Shown: positions 42,339-51,202 of the stretch, in pieces
Layout of the letters: each line of letters begins with the position of its first letter
Position numbering within the stretch: position 1 is the first letter of the stretch
The notes under the pieces: model-generated
Seen by the model: only the letters and a program-made list of their open reading frames with translations
Database searches by the model: none
What the model was told of the DNA's origin: nothing
Source: Bog-473 sp963736525
GTDB lineage: Bacteria > Actinomycetota > Acidimicrobiia > Acidimicrobiales > RAAP-2
NCBI GenBank assembly: GCA_963736525.1
Contig: CAVTPF010000002.1
Location: 1 to 64,000, forward strand
Reading direction: 5' to 3'
Length of the DNA stretch: 64,000 bases
Position numbers and translations under genes: made by a program

Positions 42339-45053
42339 TCAGCCGGACGAGTTGGGGTCCCGTCGGCACGCCGTGAGCACGACGATGTCGTCGGAGCTCT
42401 TCTCGTCCGCCGTCATGGCGTCAATGACGAAGTCGGCGACGTGGCCGGGCTCGGCGCTCGTCGTCGCGCGCAGCGACGACTCCAAGAGGGCCATGCGCGC
42501 GTCGAGGGTGGCGCCCCGCCGTTCGACGAGCCCGTCGGTGAACATGAGAAGGCATCTCTGGTCGAGCAGGAACTCGTGGCTCTTGTAGTGGCAGACCTCG
42601 ACACCGAGTGGGGGTCCTGGCGGGACCGGGAGCTCGACGGCCTGTCCCGCGCTGATGCACACCGGAGAGTGGTGACCGGCCGACGAGAAGGAGATGGCGC
42701 CCGAGGCCGTGTCGAGGACGCCGACGAGCGCCGTGGACAGCCGCGATCCCACCCGCGACAGGGAGACCCGGTTCAGTCGCTCGAGCGCCTTCCCCGGCGC
42801 CCGCTCCTCCAGCAGGAGCAGGCCGAGCGTGTGACGGAGCCGGCTCATGATCTTGGCGGCCTCGAGGTCGTGGCCCTCGACGTCGCCGACCACCAGCGCG
42901 ACGAGCTGGTCGGTGATCGGCACGACGTCGTACCAGTCGCCGCCCACCTCGACGCCGACCGATGCCGGCAGGTAGCGAGCCGCCACCTCCCACCCGTCGA
43001 TGGATGGGATGGCGTCGGGCAGCAGGTTGCGCTGCAACTCGTGGGAGATCCGCCGTTCACGGTCGTAGGCCCGCGCCCGGCTGACGACCGAGCTCACCTG
43101 CGTGGCCAGCTGCTCGGCCAGGCCGAGGTCCTTCTCGGCGAACCGGCGTCCCGATCCGGCGGAGACGAGGGTGACCGTTCCCAGCACCTGGTCGTCGCGC
43201 AGGCGCAGCGGCACGCTCATGTACGAGGTGAAGTCGAGTGCCTTCAAAATCGCATAGTGCCTGTCGTCACGACTGGTGGCGCGCAGGAACTCGTCGCTCA
43301 TGGACGAGCTCCACGTGGAGCGGCCGGTCCGCATCACCTCGAGGATCGGGTGGTTGCCCTCGGGGTCGGGCGAGTACGAGGTGCGCAGCTCTTCGGTCAG
43401 CGCCCGCTTCCGGGGGTCGGCGTGCCACGCCGCCATCCGGCGAATCTGGCCGTCCTCGTCCCCGATGTCGATCAGGCAGAGATCGGCCAGCACGGGGACG
43501 GAGACCTGGGCCAGACGCTCCACCATGTCGCTGTAGTCCACGACTTCGGACAGCACCTGTGTCGCCAGGAGCAGGAACTCGTTCCGCCGTCGCGCCTCGA
43601 GCAACTGCTCGACCAGCTGCTCACGCTCTGCCGCCTGTGCCGACGCGTGGAGCAGCTCGCCGAGGTGGCCTCCAACGGCGTCCATCAGCTCGACCACCGA
43701 CGCGTCACGGTCGCGCTGCTCGCGGCTCAGCATCTTGATGATGCCCACGCAGGCGCCCCGGTAGTGGATCGGGAAGGCGTAGGCGCTCTGGATTCCGTCG
43801 TGCGCGAGGGCGTCGGTGATGAAGCGCCGGTCGTCCTTGAGGTCCGGGACCCACAGGGGTTCGTTGTGCTCTACGACCCAGCGGGGGAGGTCGTTGCTGC
43901 CACTGGTGGGGTCGGCTGCCTTCTCGGCTGTGAAGGCAGGTGCGGTGCTCGGCGTGCGTGTCCACACGTTGCGGCACACCAGCTCTCGGTTGGCCGAGAG
44001 GGCCCACAGCGTCGTCGCGTCCCATCCGAGCCGGCGTCCCAGGGTCGACAGGATGCGCTCGGCCGGGGGATCGTCGATGGGCGCGTCGGCCAGGATCTCG
44101 AGCAGCTCGGTCGTCAGCTCCGTCCAGCGCTGCAGTTTGCGGTCGTCTCGGGCGCGGAGGATGCCCACGACGACGCGCCCCCCCACGAGCGGATGGTCGA
44201 ACATGCTGATGACCAGCTCGAGGTCGACCTCCACGCCGTCGGCCCGTCGGATGACCGCCGGCAGCCGCCGGCCCACGAGCTCGTCGGCCCGCGTCTCCAC
44301 GAAGCGCCCGAAGCCCTCGCGCAGCGGGCCGACCAGCGACTCGGGCACCAGCTCGACGGCGGACCTGCCGTTGAGGGATCCGGGCGGCCATCCCATCAGC
44401 ACCTCGGCCGCGGCGTTGGCGTACCGGATGATGCCGTCCTGGTCCGTCGCCACGACCGCGTCCTGCAGACCGTCGAGCACCGCCCGCACCCCGTACAGGA
44501 TGGGCCAGGCAGCTGCGGTCCCCCCGGCGGCCTCGCCCCCGGCACTGGTCGCCTGGGGCGGGGCTGTCCCGGCGGGCCATTGCAACGAGAACCACACGGT
44601 CTTGCCCGGGCGCCCGCGTCGCGTCTCGACACCCCACGCGTCGGAGAGGGCCTGCACGATCTGAAGCCCGCGCCCGTTCGGTGCGTCGCCGGCGGGCTCC
44701 CGCAACGTCGGGTAGCCGGCGGCGGTGTCGGTCACGTCCACGCGCACCCGCCGCTGGTCGAGGTCCACGGTCACCGACACCTCGAACTCCCCGCTGGACA
44801 GTCTCACCGCGTTCGTCGCCAGCTCCGAGAGCATCAGCACGACCGCGCCCCCGGCATCACCGATGCCGGTTGGCAGCTGCCCGAGCAGGAACCTGCGGGC
44901 ATGGGCGACCGAATCGGCGGTCGTGGGGAACCGACGCGTGGTGGCGAACGCGACCGCACCGGACGCGGCGTCCCGCCACTCGGCCTCGGGTTGGTGCCCT
45001 GGAGACATGGGGCTTTGCATACCGGTCGCGGGAGTTCTGCCCTCGTGCCGCAA
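42339..45053 (-). CDS. Multi-sensor PP2C/SpoIIE phosphatase with HATPase, PAS and GAF domains
   Basis: Up to 904 residues. Order: RsbW-like HATPase (about 35-160; LSELATNAVRLSSGEF, GRGLQIVQALSDAWG), PAS (about 185-300; IIRYANAAAEVLMGWPPGSL), two GAF domains (about 310-460 and 480-650), and a C-terminal SpoIIE/PP2C phosphatase (YLPASVGVEVGGDWYDVVPI, VALVVGDVEGHDLEAA, FSSAGHHSPV, LMFTDGLVERRG, SSDDIVVLTA). It joins the kinase and phosphatase arms of partner-switching control of sigma factors in one cytoplasmic protein. The true start may be the ATG at 45020 or 45008; none has a clear Shine-Dalgarno. No anti-anti-sigma gene is adjacent. The signal sensed is unknown. Confidence 0.85.
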   Translation of the reverse strand: MRHEGRTPATGMQSPMSPGHQPEAEWRDAASGAVAFATTRRFPTTADSVAHARRFLLGQLPTGIGDAGGAVVLMLSELATNAVRLSSGEFEVSVTVDLDQRRVRVDVTDTAAGYPTLREPAGDAPNGRGLQIVQALSDAWGVETRRGRPGKTVWFSLQWPAGTAPPQATSAGGEAAGGTAAAWPILYGVRAVLDGLQDAVVATDQDGIIRYANAAAEVLMGWPPGSLNGRSAVELVPESLVGPLREGFGRFVETRADELVGRRLPAVIRRADGVEVDLELVISMFDHPLVGGRVVVGILRARDDRKLQRWTELTTELLEILADAPIDDPPAERILSTLGRRLGWDATTLWALSANRELVCRNVWTRTPSTAPAFTAEKAADPTSGSNDLPRWVVEHNEPLWVPDLKDDRRFITDALAHDGIQSAYAFPIHYRGACVGIIKMLSREQRDRDASVVELMDAVGGHLGELLHASAQAAEREQLVEQLLEARRRNEFLLLATQVLSEVVDYSDMVERLAQVSVPVLADLCLIDIGDEDGQIRRMAAWHADPRKRALTEELRTSYSPDPEGNHPILEVMRTGRSTWSSSMSDEFLRATSRDDRHYAILKALDFTSYMSVPLRLRDDQVLGTVTLVSAGSGRRFAEKDLGLAEQLATQVSSVVSRARAYDRERRISHELQRNLLPDAIPSIDGWEVAARYLPASVGVEVGGDWYDVVPITDQLVALVVGDVEGHDLEAAKIMSRLRHTLGLLLLEERAPGKALERLNRVSLSRVGSRLSTALVGVLDTASGAISFSSAGHHSPVCISAGQAVELPVPPGPPLGVEVCHYKSHEFLLDQRCLLMFTDGLVERRGATLDARMALLESSLRATTSAEPGHVADFVIDAMTADEKSSDDIVVLTACRRDPNSSG

Positions 45054-45129
45054 CCCCTGAACCGCGGGCCAGTCCGTGGCTACGCGGGTCGCGGCGGGCG
45101 CCCGGGACCGAGGCTAGCCTGCCCTTCTG

Positions 45130-45318
45130 GTGGAGGAGCGTTATGAGTCCGACCTGGCCCGGTCCGCCGCCGTGCTCGAGGGTGTCGACCGGGCATTGGA
45201 GCGGTTGAGCGAGGGCACCTACGGGCAGTGCGAAACCTGTGGCGAGCCGATCCTCGATGTGGATCTCGAACGCGACCCCACCCGCCGCCTGTGCGAGCAA
45301 CACCTGACCCTCGCCTAG
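45130..45318 (+). CDS. Short DksA/TraR-type zinc-finger protein
   Basis: 62-residue protein: helix EERYESDLARSAAVLEGVDR, LERLSEGTYGQCETCGEPIL, then LERDPTRRLCEQHL. The CxxC and final C-x-x-H fit the DksA/TraR C4-type zinc finger, though the last ligand reads His. The N-terminal coiled coil of full-length DksA is missing, so it may act on RNA polymerase or simply be a small zinc protein. GTG start, with TAGCCT nine nt upstream and no ribosome-binding site. Confidence 0.75.
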   Translation: MEERYESDLARSAAVLEGVDRALERLSEGTYGQCETCGEPILDVDLERDPTRRLCEQHLTLA

Positions 45319-45384
45319 GTCGGACCGCTCCGTAGATCCTCGCCGAGGTCGGACCGCCCCGGCCCCGCCCCGGGCGGGCTGGCG

Positions 45385-45999
45385 TCAGCCGTTGATCTTG
45401 AGGCCCTTGGCGGCGTCGAGACGCGCCGCCACGTCCGGCCAGTTGACGACGTTCCACAGCGCAGCGAAGAAGTCGGCCTTCACGTTCTTGTACTGGAGGT
45501 AGAAGGCATGCTCCCAGGCGTCGAAGACGAGGAGCGGGACGGAGCCGTTGCCGACGTTCCCTTGGTGGTCGTAGACCTGTTCCACGATGAGGCGGCCGGC
45601 GAGGGGCTCGTAGGCCAGCACACCCCAGCCCGAGCCCTGGATGGTGGAGGTGGCCTGGGTGAAGTGCGCCTTGAACTTGTCGAAGGACCCGAAGTTCTCG
45701 TCGATGGCCGACCCGAGGGCGCCGTCAGGCTTGTCGCCGCCGTCGGGGCTCTGGTTCTTCCAGAAGATGGAGTGCAGCACGTGGCCCGAGGTGTGGAACG
45801 CCAGCGTCTTCTCGAGTCCCACGATGGCGCCGAAGTCGTCCTTGTCACGGGCGGCGGCCAGCTTCTCGAGCGTCTGGTTGGCCCCCGTCACGTAGGCGGC
45901 GTGGTGCTTGTCGTGGTGCAGCTCCATGATCTGGGCCGACACGTGAGGCTCCAGTGCGGCGTAGTCGTAGGGCAGATCGGGGAGGCTGTACTCGGCCAT
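45385..45999 (-). CDS. sodA: Superoxide dismutase, Fe/Mn type
   Basis: 204-residue Fe/Mn superoxide dismutase. Metal ligands: His in MELHHDKHHAAYV, His in LAFHTSGHVLHSIFW, Asp and His in LLVFDAWEHAFYLQY. Gly/Gln-rich signature residues (NLSP-like NQSPDGG, GSGWGVLAYEPL) lie between. AGGAG lies five or six nt before the ATG at 45999; the frame is open upstream but unrelated. It detoxifies superoxide in the cytosol. Monocistronic and divergent from the XRE regulator, which could be its regulator (inference). Confidence 0.95.
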   Translation of the reverse strand: MAEYSLPDLPYDYAALEPHVSAQIMELHHDKHHAAYVTGANQTLEKLAAARDKDDFGAIVGLEKTLAFHTSGHVLHSIFWKNQSPDGGDKPDGALGSAIDENFGSFDKFKAHFTQATSTIQGSGWGVLAYEPLAGRLIVEQVYDHQGNVGNGSVPLLVFDAWEHAFYLQYKNVKADFFAALWNVVNWPDVAARLDAAKGLKING

Positions 46000-46041
46000 G
46001 GCGGTCTCCTCAGTCGTGGTCGTCGTGGTGGTACGTGCTGG

Positions 46042-46069
46042 ACCATACCCGAAGGGGACCCGATCCCAA
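46042..46069 (-). promoter_or_regulatory. Predicted sodA promoter
   Basis: On the minus strand TTGGGA, 16 nt, TATGGT, about 43 nt upstream of the sodA start. Matches sigma-70-like spacing; prediction only. Confidence 0.4.
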
Positions 46070-46162
46070 CCGGAGGCCCGACCACCATGCGAGCAGGCCC
46101 GCGGGGCGATCGGAACGGGCCACGCCGTCGGAGGGCACCCACCGGGCAGGGCGCCCCGGCAG

Positions 46163-46168
46163 TACGCT
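46163..46168 (+). promoter_or_regulatory. Leaderless-type -10 element
   Basis: TACGCT seven nt before the GTG at 46176 of the XRE regulator gene, with no ribosome-binding site. Confidence 0.4.
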
Positions 46169-46175
46169 TGCAACA

Positions 46176-46616
46176 GTGAGCACCGACCCGAAAGACCGCT
46201 GGCACGAGCTCGGCTCTTTCATCCGGGAGCAGCGGGGATCGGCTCGCCTGTCGTTGCGGCGTCTGTCCGAGCTGGCCGGGATTTCGAACCCCTACCTGAG
46301 CCAGATCGAGCGTGGGCTGCGCCGGCCCTCGGCCGAGATCCTCCAGCAGATCGCCAAGGCGCTGCGCATATCGGCGGAGACGCTCTACGTCCAGGCCGGG
46401 ATCCTCGAGCCGCCCAGCGGGACGCCCGACCTCACCCGGGCCATCCTGGCCGACCAGACGATCAGCGAGGAGCAGAAGCAGGCTCTGGTGCGCATCTACC
46501 TGTCGTTCCGGCGTGAGTACGAGGACGAGCACGGCGCGCCGGCCGGCGCGGAGCCCGCCGTTGTGCCCGGCGCGGAGCCCGCCGTTGTGCCCGCGGATCG
46601 GGTCGCCACCGCCTGA
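46176..46616 (+). CDS. XRE-family transcriptional regulator
   Basis: 146 residues. The helix-turn-helix (about 13-70: LGSFIREQRGSARLSLRRLS, ELAGISNPYLSQIERGLRRP, SAEILQQIAKALRISAETLY) is a lambda-repressor-like domain. A short linker and helical region follow (AILADQTISEEQKQALVRIY). The tail contains an exact duplication, GAEPAVVPGAEPAVVP. No sensory domain. GTG start; TACGCT seven nt upstream suggests a leaderless message. It lies between sodA (divergent) and mshA (58 nt downstream), so it may govern either. Confidence 0.8.
   Translation: MSTDPKDRWHELGSFIREQRGSARLSLRRLSELAGISNPYLSQIERGLRRPSAEILQQIAKALRISAETLYVQAGILEPPSGTPDLTRAILADQTISEEQKQALVRIYLSFRREYEDEHGAPAGAEPAVVPGAEPAVVPADRVATA
46545..46592. 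repeat. Perfect 24-bp tandem duplication inside the XRE gene
   Basis: Unit GGCGCGGAGCCCGCCGTTGT plus GCCC, twice without a mismatch, coding GAEPAVVP twice. In frame, near the C-terminus, so recent slippage with little functional cost. Confidence 0.85.
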
Positions 46617-46673
46617 GGCCGACCGGCCCGTGCCCGGAGGGCATTTCCCGGCCGCCAGTAGGCTCTGAGCGCC

Positions 46674-47945
46674 ATGCGCCGCCTCGCCGTACTGTCCCTG
46701 CACACCTCGCCCCTGGCCCAGCCCGGGACGGGCGACGGCGGCGGCATGAACGTCTACGTGCGGGAGCTGACCGCGGCGCTGGCCCGTACCGGTGTCACCT
46801 GCGACGTCTTCACCCGGGCCTGGTCGTCCGACCTCCCCGCGATCGTCGACGTCGAGCCCGGCCTCCGTGTCCACCACGTGCAGGCCGGGCCCCTCGAGAT
46901 ACTGCCCAAGGAGTCCCTGCCGGCCGTCGTCGACGAGTTCACGGCCCGGGTGCTCGAGCGCATGACCGACGCAGCGATATCCGCCGGGGCTGCCGGCGGC
47001 GGCCTGCCCTACACCTCGGTCCACGCCAACTACTGGCTGTCGGGATTGGCGGGCCACGTCATCAAGCACGAGCTGAACCTCCCGCTCGTGTGCACCTTCC
47101 ACACGCTGGACCGGGTGAAGGCGGAGTCGATGCCAGAAGAGGTCGAGGCCGACATGCCCCACCGTCGGGCCGAGGCCGAGGCGTCCATCATCGACTGCTC
47201 CGACGCGGTCCTGGCGTCGTGCACGGTCGAGGCGGAGCAGATCGCCTCGCTCTACGGCGGCGAGCCCGGGCGCATCCGCATCGTGCCGCCCGGCGTGGAC
47301 CACGCGTTCTTCGGCCCGGGCCACCGCCCCCAGGCCCGGCGCGCCCTCGGATTGCCGCTCGACGGGCGGCTCCTGCTCTTCGTCGGGCGGATCCAGCCGC
47401 TCAAGTGTGCCGACGTGGCGATCGAGACGCTGGCCGAGCTGCTCGAGGGCGGGGGAACACCGTACCGCCTGGTCGTGGTGGGCGGGCCGAGCGGGCCCCA
47501 CGGGGAGAAGTCCCTGCAGCGGCTCTACGACGTGGCGGACGCACGCGGCGTGCGCGAGCACGTCCACTTCATCGCCCCGCAGCCCCACGAGCTGCTGTCC
47601 TCCTACTACCGGGGGGCCGACGTCTGCGTCGTCCCCAGCCGCTCCGAGTCCTTCGGCCTGGTGGCACTCGAGGCGGCCGCCTGCGGGACGCCGGTGGTGG
47701 CCTCGGCCGTGGGCGGTCTGACGACCCTGGTCGACCACGGTCACACCGGCTTCCTGGTTGACGAGCCCGACCCGCGCGCCTACGCGGCCGCGGTGCGCCG
47801 CGTCCTCGACGAGCCGCTGGCGGCCGAGCGCCTCTCGACCGCCTCGGTGCTGCGGGCCCGCCGCTACACGTGGCGGGCCGCCGCCCGGACACTGATGGAG
47901 TTGCACGACGAGCTGGCGTCGGGCCGCCTCGTCGAGTGCGGCTGA
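46674..47945 (+). CDS. mshA: D-inositol-3-phosphate glycosyltransferase (mycothiol, MshA)
   Basis: 423-residue GT4 glycosyltransferase, the first enzyme of mycothiol synthesis, transferring GlcNAc from UDP-GlcNAc to inositol 3-phosphate. MshA signature at the N-terminus: LHTSPLAQPGTGDGGGMNVY. Then VHANYWLSGLAGHVIK, VCTFHTLDRVKAE, IVPPGVDHAFFGPG, LFVGRIQPLKCADVA, and the EX7E donor motif in SRSESFGLVALEAAACGTPV. ATG start with TAGGCT nine nt upstream. Followed at 31 nt by a YbjN protein, as in other actinobacteria. It implies the host uses mycothiol. Confidence 0.92.
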   Translation: MRRLAVLSLHTSPLAQPGTGDGGGMNVYVRELTAALARTGVTCDVFTRAWSSDLPAIVDVEPGLRVHHVQAGPLEILPKESLPAVVDEFTARVLERMTDAAISAGAAGGGLPYTSVHANYWLSGLAGHVIKHELNLPLVCTFHTLDRVKAESMPEEVEADMPHRRAEAEASIIDCSDAVLASCTVEAEQIASLYGGEPGRIRIVPPGVDHAFFGPGHRPQARRALGLPLDGRLLLFVGRIQPLKCADVAIETLAELLEGGGTPYRLVVVGGPSGPHGEKSLQRLYDVADARGVREHVHFIAPQPHELLSSYYRGADVCVVPSRSESFGLVALEAAACGTPVVASAVGGLTTLVDHGHTGFLVDEPDPRAYAAAVRRVLDEPLAAERLSTASVLRARRYTWRAAARTLMELHDELASGRLVECG

Positions 47946-47975
47946 GCGCGCCCGGCGCAGAGGCAGCACCCTTTC

Positions 47976-48467
47976 GTGCCCGTCGTCGATCTCCCCGAAG
48001 ACGAGGAGATGGCTGCGGCCGTCGCCTGCATCGACGCCTGGGCCGAACGTGAGCTGGCCGCGGGGGGCTTCCTCGTAGCGGCGGAGCGACAGGAGGTGAC
48101 CGACCGCACGGCGTCGCACCGCTGGTACCTCCGCTTCAAGGGGGACGAGAAGGACTTCATCACCGTCTGGTTCACCTTGAAGCAGCGGACGCTGCACCAC
48201 GAGACCCAGTTCATGCCCGCACCGGAGACCAACCACGCGGACGTGTACGCCTATCTCCTGCGTCGGAACGCCCATCTCTTCGGCATGTGGTTCTCGCTCG
48301 GCCCCGAAGATGCCGTGTACCTGGTGGGACGGGTGCCGGCTCGTCTGGTGGACGACGACGAGCTCGACCGCATCGCCGGCTCATCGGTGCTCTACACCGA
48401 TGAGCACTTCCCGACGGCCATGACGATGGCGCACCCCTCGACCTACCGTCGCCGCCCCCGGCGCTAG
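47976..48467 (+). CDS. YbjN-domain protein
   Basis: 163-residue protein with a YbjN fold: WYLRFKGDEKDFITVWFTLK, HHETQFMPAPETNHADVYAY, LLRRNAHLFGMWFSLG, VYLVGRVPARLVDDDELDRI, GSSVLYTDEHFPTAM. These resemble type III secretion chaperones but their function is unclear. Genomic association with mshA is seen widely in actinobacteria. GTG start at 47976, 31 nt after mshA, so co-transcribed. Confidence 0.8.
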   Translation: MPVVDLPEDEEMAAAVACIDAWAERELAAGGFLVAAERQEVTDRTASHRWYLRFKGDEKDFITVWFTLKQRTLHHETQFMPAPETNHADVYAYLLRRNAHLFGMWFSLGPEDAVYLVGRVPARLVDDDELDRIAGSSVLYTDEHFPTAMTMAHPSTYRRRPRR

Positions 48468-48542
48468 CTGTACCCGGTCACCCGTTCGGTCTGCGCCCAC
48501 CGCCTACCGGCCAACCAGGCGGCACCCCCCGGCCGCGCTCGG

Positions 48543-48548
48543 TATCGT
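48543..48548 (+). promoter_or_regulatory. Leaderless-type -10 element
   Basis: TATCGT seven nt before the GTG at 48556 of proC. Confidence 0.4.
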
Positions 48549-48555
48549 CGCGCGC

Positions 48556-49371
48556 GTGTCGAGCCTGCTCATCGTCGGCGGCGGGAAGATGGGAGGCGCC
48601 CTGCTCGGTGGTCTGCTGCGTGCGGGCTGGGCGGGCGTCGACGACCTGGCCGTGATTGAGCCGGTGGCCGAGCGGAGGGACGAGCTGGCCGCAGCACACC
48701 CGGGTCTGCGCACCCTTGCCGCGCCCGAGGCCGGATCGCTCCAAGGGGCGGGCGACCGGCTCCCCGGTGCGGTGCTCGCGGTGAAGCCCGACATGGCCGA
48801 AGGGGCGTGTCGGGCCCTGGGCGTGACCGGGGTGACCCGGGTGCTCTCGGTCGTGGCCGGCCTGCCGTGTGTGCGCCTGGAAGCTGCGCTGGGTGGGGAG
48901 CCGGCGGTCGTCCGCGCCATGCCCAACACGCCCGCGCTGGTCGGGGCGGGGGCGACGGCCATCTCGGGCGGGTCGTTCGCCACGTCCGGCGACCTGGCCT
49001 GGGCCGAGGACGTGCTGTCGGCAGTGGGGACGGTGGTCCGGCTGCCCGAGCGCCTGCTCGATGCGGTGACCGGGCTCTCGGGATCGGGACCCGCCTACTT
49101 CTTCCTGGTCGCCGAGGCACTGATGGAGGCCGGGGTGCAGATGGGTCTGACCCGTGAGGTCAGCCGGACCCTCGTCGTCGAGACCATGCTGGGGTCGGCG
49201 GCGATGCTGAAGGAGACCGGCAGCGAACCCGACGCCCTGCGCGCCATGGTCACCTCGCCGGCCGGAACGACCGCGGCCGGCATCCGGACGCTGGAGGCCC
49301 GGGCGGTGCGTTCGGCCTTCATGGAGGCGGTGGCAGCCGCCACAGAGCGGTCGCGCAGTCTGCAGCGCTGA
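48556..49371 (+). CDS. proC: Pyrroline-5-carboxylate reductase
   Basis: 271 residues, the last step of proline synthesis (P5C to proline with NADPH). The Rossmann fold starts at IVGGGKMGGALLGGLLRAGW. AVKPDMAEGACRAL and VVRAMPNTPALVGAGATAIS follow, then the catalytic-dimer domain GLSGSGPAYFFLVAEALMEA, GVQMGLTREVSRTLVVETML and VTSPAGTTAAGIRTLEARAV, as in the ProC family. GTG at 48556; TATCGT upstream. The SAM-hydrolase-type gene follows within five nt, so the two form an operon. Confidence 0.92.
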   Translation: MSSLLIVGGGKMGGALLGGLLRAGWAGVDDLAVIEPVAERRDELAAAHPGLRTLAAPEAGSLQGAGDRLPGAVLAVKPDMAEGACRALGVTGVTRVLSVVAGLPCVRLEAALGGEPAVVRAMPNTPALVGAGATAISGGSFATSGDLAWAEDVLSAVGTVVRLPERLLDAVTGLSGSGPAYFFLVAEALMEAGVQMGLTREVSRTLVVETMLGSAAMLKETGSEPDALRAMVTSPAGTTAAGIRTLEARAVRSAFMEAVAAATERSRSLQR

Positions 49372-49375
49372 GAGC

Positions 49376-50275
49376 ATGCCCGTGCCGACTGAGCCCGTGC
49401 GCACCGTGTTCTTCCTCTCCGACTTCGGGACCCAGGACGAGTTCGTCGGAGTCGTCCACGCGGTCATTGCGAGACGTGCTCCCGGGACGACGGTCATCGA
49501 CCTCACCCATCACGTCCCCCCCTTCGACGTGCGAGCGGGGAGCCACACCCTGGTGCGCGCCGTGCCCCACCTGGGTGCGGGCGTCGTGCTCGGCGTGGTG
49601 GATCCCGGGGTCGGCACCGAGCGCCGGGGCGTGTGCATGGAGGTCGCGCTGCCCGCGGGCGGGGTCATGTACTTCGTGGGACCGGACAACGGCCTGCTCG
49701 TCGCCGCCGCCGAGGCGGCCGGCGAGGCCCCGGTCTCCAACGTCATCGAGCTGCGGCGGGAATCACCAGCCCCCGGCCGCGGCCCCACCTTCGACGGGCG
49801 CGACCTCTTCGCGCCCGCGGCGGCGGCACTGTGCGCGGGGACCGCGCCGGCGCAAATGGGCGAGGCCCTCCCGGCGGCGTCGCTGGTCCGACTCCCCGGC
49901 GGCGTCGTGGAGCAGGGCCGGCTGCACGACGGCCGCCCGTGCCTGCGCACCGAAGTGACGTGGGTCGACCACTTCGGCAACTTGCAGCTGGCGGCGACCG
50001 TGGCGGACGCGCGCGTCGCCGGCATCCCGGCGGAGGGCGCCATCGAACTGGCGGCCCATGGCGAGACCGGCCGCCAGTACCTCGACGGACTGCCGCACTC
50101 GCTCGTCCCCGACGGCATCCGGCTGCGCTGCGTGAACGCGTTCGGCGAGCTTGCGCTCGGCGAGCTCGGCCTGCTCGTCGATGCCAATGGGCACTTGGCC
50201 GTGGTGGCCGGTGAAGCGTCGGCGGCGAGCTGGCTCAACGTCGCCGCCGGGGAGCTGGTGGTCCTGGCCTGGTGA
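49376..50275 (+). CDS. SAM hydroxide adenosyltransferase (DUF62 family)
   Basis: 299 residues of the SAM hydrolase/halogenase-like family (formerly DUF62). Most bacterial members hydrolyse S-adenosylmethionine to adenosine and methionine. Signature regions: FFLSDFGTQDEFVGVVHAVI, DLTHHVPPFDVRAG, VVLGVVDPGVGTERRG, YFVGPDNGLLVAAAEAA, FDGRDLFAPAAAALCAG, TWVDHFGNLQLAATVADARV. The Asp-Arg/His triad of hydrolases appears to be present. Starts four nt after proC. Confidence 0.85.
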   Translation: MPVPTEPVRTVFFLSDFGTQDEFVGVVHAVIARRAPGTTVIDLTHHVPPFDVRAGSHTLVRAVPHLGAGVVLGVVDPGVGTERRGVCMEVALPAGGVMYFVGPDNGLLVAAAEAAGEAPVSNVIELRRESPAPGRGPTFDGRDLFAPAAAALCAGTAPAQMGEALPAASLVRLPGGVVEQGRLHDGRPCLRTEVTWVDHFGNLQLAATVADARVAGIPAEGAIELAAHGETGRQYLDGLPHSLVPDGIRLRCVNAFGELALGELGLLVDANGHLAVVAGEASAASWLNVAAGELVVLAW

Positions 50276-50322
50276 CCGGGCCCGTGCGGCTCCCGGTTTG
50301 GTGTCGCGCGGAGCCTCCTCGG

Positions 50323-50328
50323 TACCAT
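50323..50328 (+). promoter_or_regulatory. Leaderless-type -10 element
   Basis: TACCAT eight nt before the GTG at 50337 of rex. Confidence 0.35.
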
Positions 50329-50336
50329 CCGACGCA

Positions 50337-51113
50337 GTGAGCGACGAGCAACCCGCAGTGCCGCACTCTGGCGCGCCGGATGCGCCGGCGGCCTCGGCCG
50401 CGCCGACCAAGCGGATCCCCGAGGCCACCGTGCTGCGGCTCCCCGTGTACCAGCGCATCCTGGCCGAGCTGGCCCGCTCCGGGGCGCGCACGGTGTCCTC
50501 GGAGCGGCTGGCCGAACTCGCCCGGGTCAACGCGTCCAAGGTGCGCAAGGACCTCTCACTGCTGGGCTCCTTCGGCACCCGGGGCTCGGGGTACGACCCG
50601 GGGTTCCTGATCTCCCAGATCGACCGCGTGCTCGGCGTCGACGAGAACTGGTCCGTGGCCATCGTCGGCATCGGCAACCTGGGACGGGCCCTCACCAACT
50701 CCGCCGGCTTCGCCTCGCGCGGCTGCCAGGTCACTGCTCTGTTCGACGTCGACTCGGCGGTTGTCGGCGAGGAGATCCGCGGCATCAAGGTGCGCCACAT
50801 GGACGAGATCGCCACGTTGCGAGCCTCGGAGCGACCCGACATCGGCGTGATCACCACGCCCGGGTGGGCGGCCCAGGGGGTGGCCGACCTGCTCGTGCGA
50901 GCGGGGGTGACGTCGCTGCTGAACTTCGCCCCGCGCGTGCTCGACGTCCCGTCGAGCGTGCACCTGCGCTACGTCGACCTGTCCATTGAGCTGCAGGTCC
51001 TCGGCTTCTACCGGGCTCGCCAGGAGGAGCCCGAGCGAGCCGGTGCCAACGGGGGTGAGCGCGGGGCACTCATCCGGTCGGTGGGGCTCTCGCACGGTTC
51101 GAGCCTGGCCTGA
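50337..51113 (+). CDS. rex: Redox-sensing repressor Rex
   Basis: 258 residues. An N-terminal Ala/Pro-rich tail (1-25) precedes the winged helix (PEATVLRLPVYQRILAELAR, LARVNASKVRKDLSLLGSFG, TRGSGYDPG). The NAD(H)-sensing Rossmann fold follows (WSVAIVGIGNLGRALTNSAG, VTALFDVDSAVVGEEIRGIK, VITTPGWAAQGVADLLVRAG, SLLNFAPRVLDVPSSVHLRY) and the domain-swap helix. Rex represses genes when NADH is low and often lies directly before hem genes, as here (hemA at 51203). GTG 50337 is in frame, with TACCAT eight nt upstream. Confidence 0.93.
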   Translation: MSDEQPAVPHSGAPDAPAASAAPTKRIPEATVLRLPVYQRILAELARSGARTVSSERLAELARVNASKVRKDLSLLGSFGTRGSGYDPGFLISQIDRVLGVDENWSVAIVGIGNLGRALTNSAGFASRGCQVTALFDVDSAVVGEEIRGIKVRHMDEIATLRASERPDIGVITTPGWAAQGVADLLVRAGVTSLLNFAPRVLDVPSSVHLRYVDLSIELQVLGFYRARQEEPERAGANGGERGALIRSVGLSHGSSLA

Positions 51114-51202
51114 GCTCTCGTCCGGGGCGGCCCAGCCCGCCTCTGACTGGCACCGCGGGGGCAGGACCGGCACAATTACGGGCCGACCCAGGAGGAAACC
51201 GA

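Noticed and set aside
42441..45146. 901-codon plus-strand frame opposite the SpoIIE gene
   Set aside because: Mirror of a well-supported sensor phosphatase; composition is shadow-like.
45888..48275. 795-codon minus-strand frame opposite mshA and the XRE gene
   Set aside because: No domain, and the opposite strand contains clear mshA, ybjN and XRE genes.
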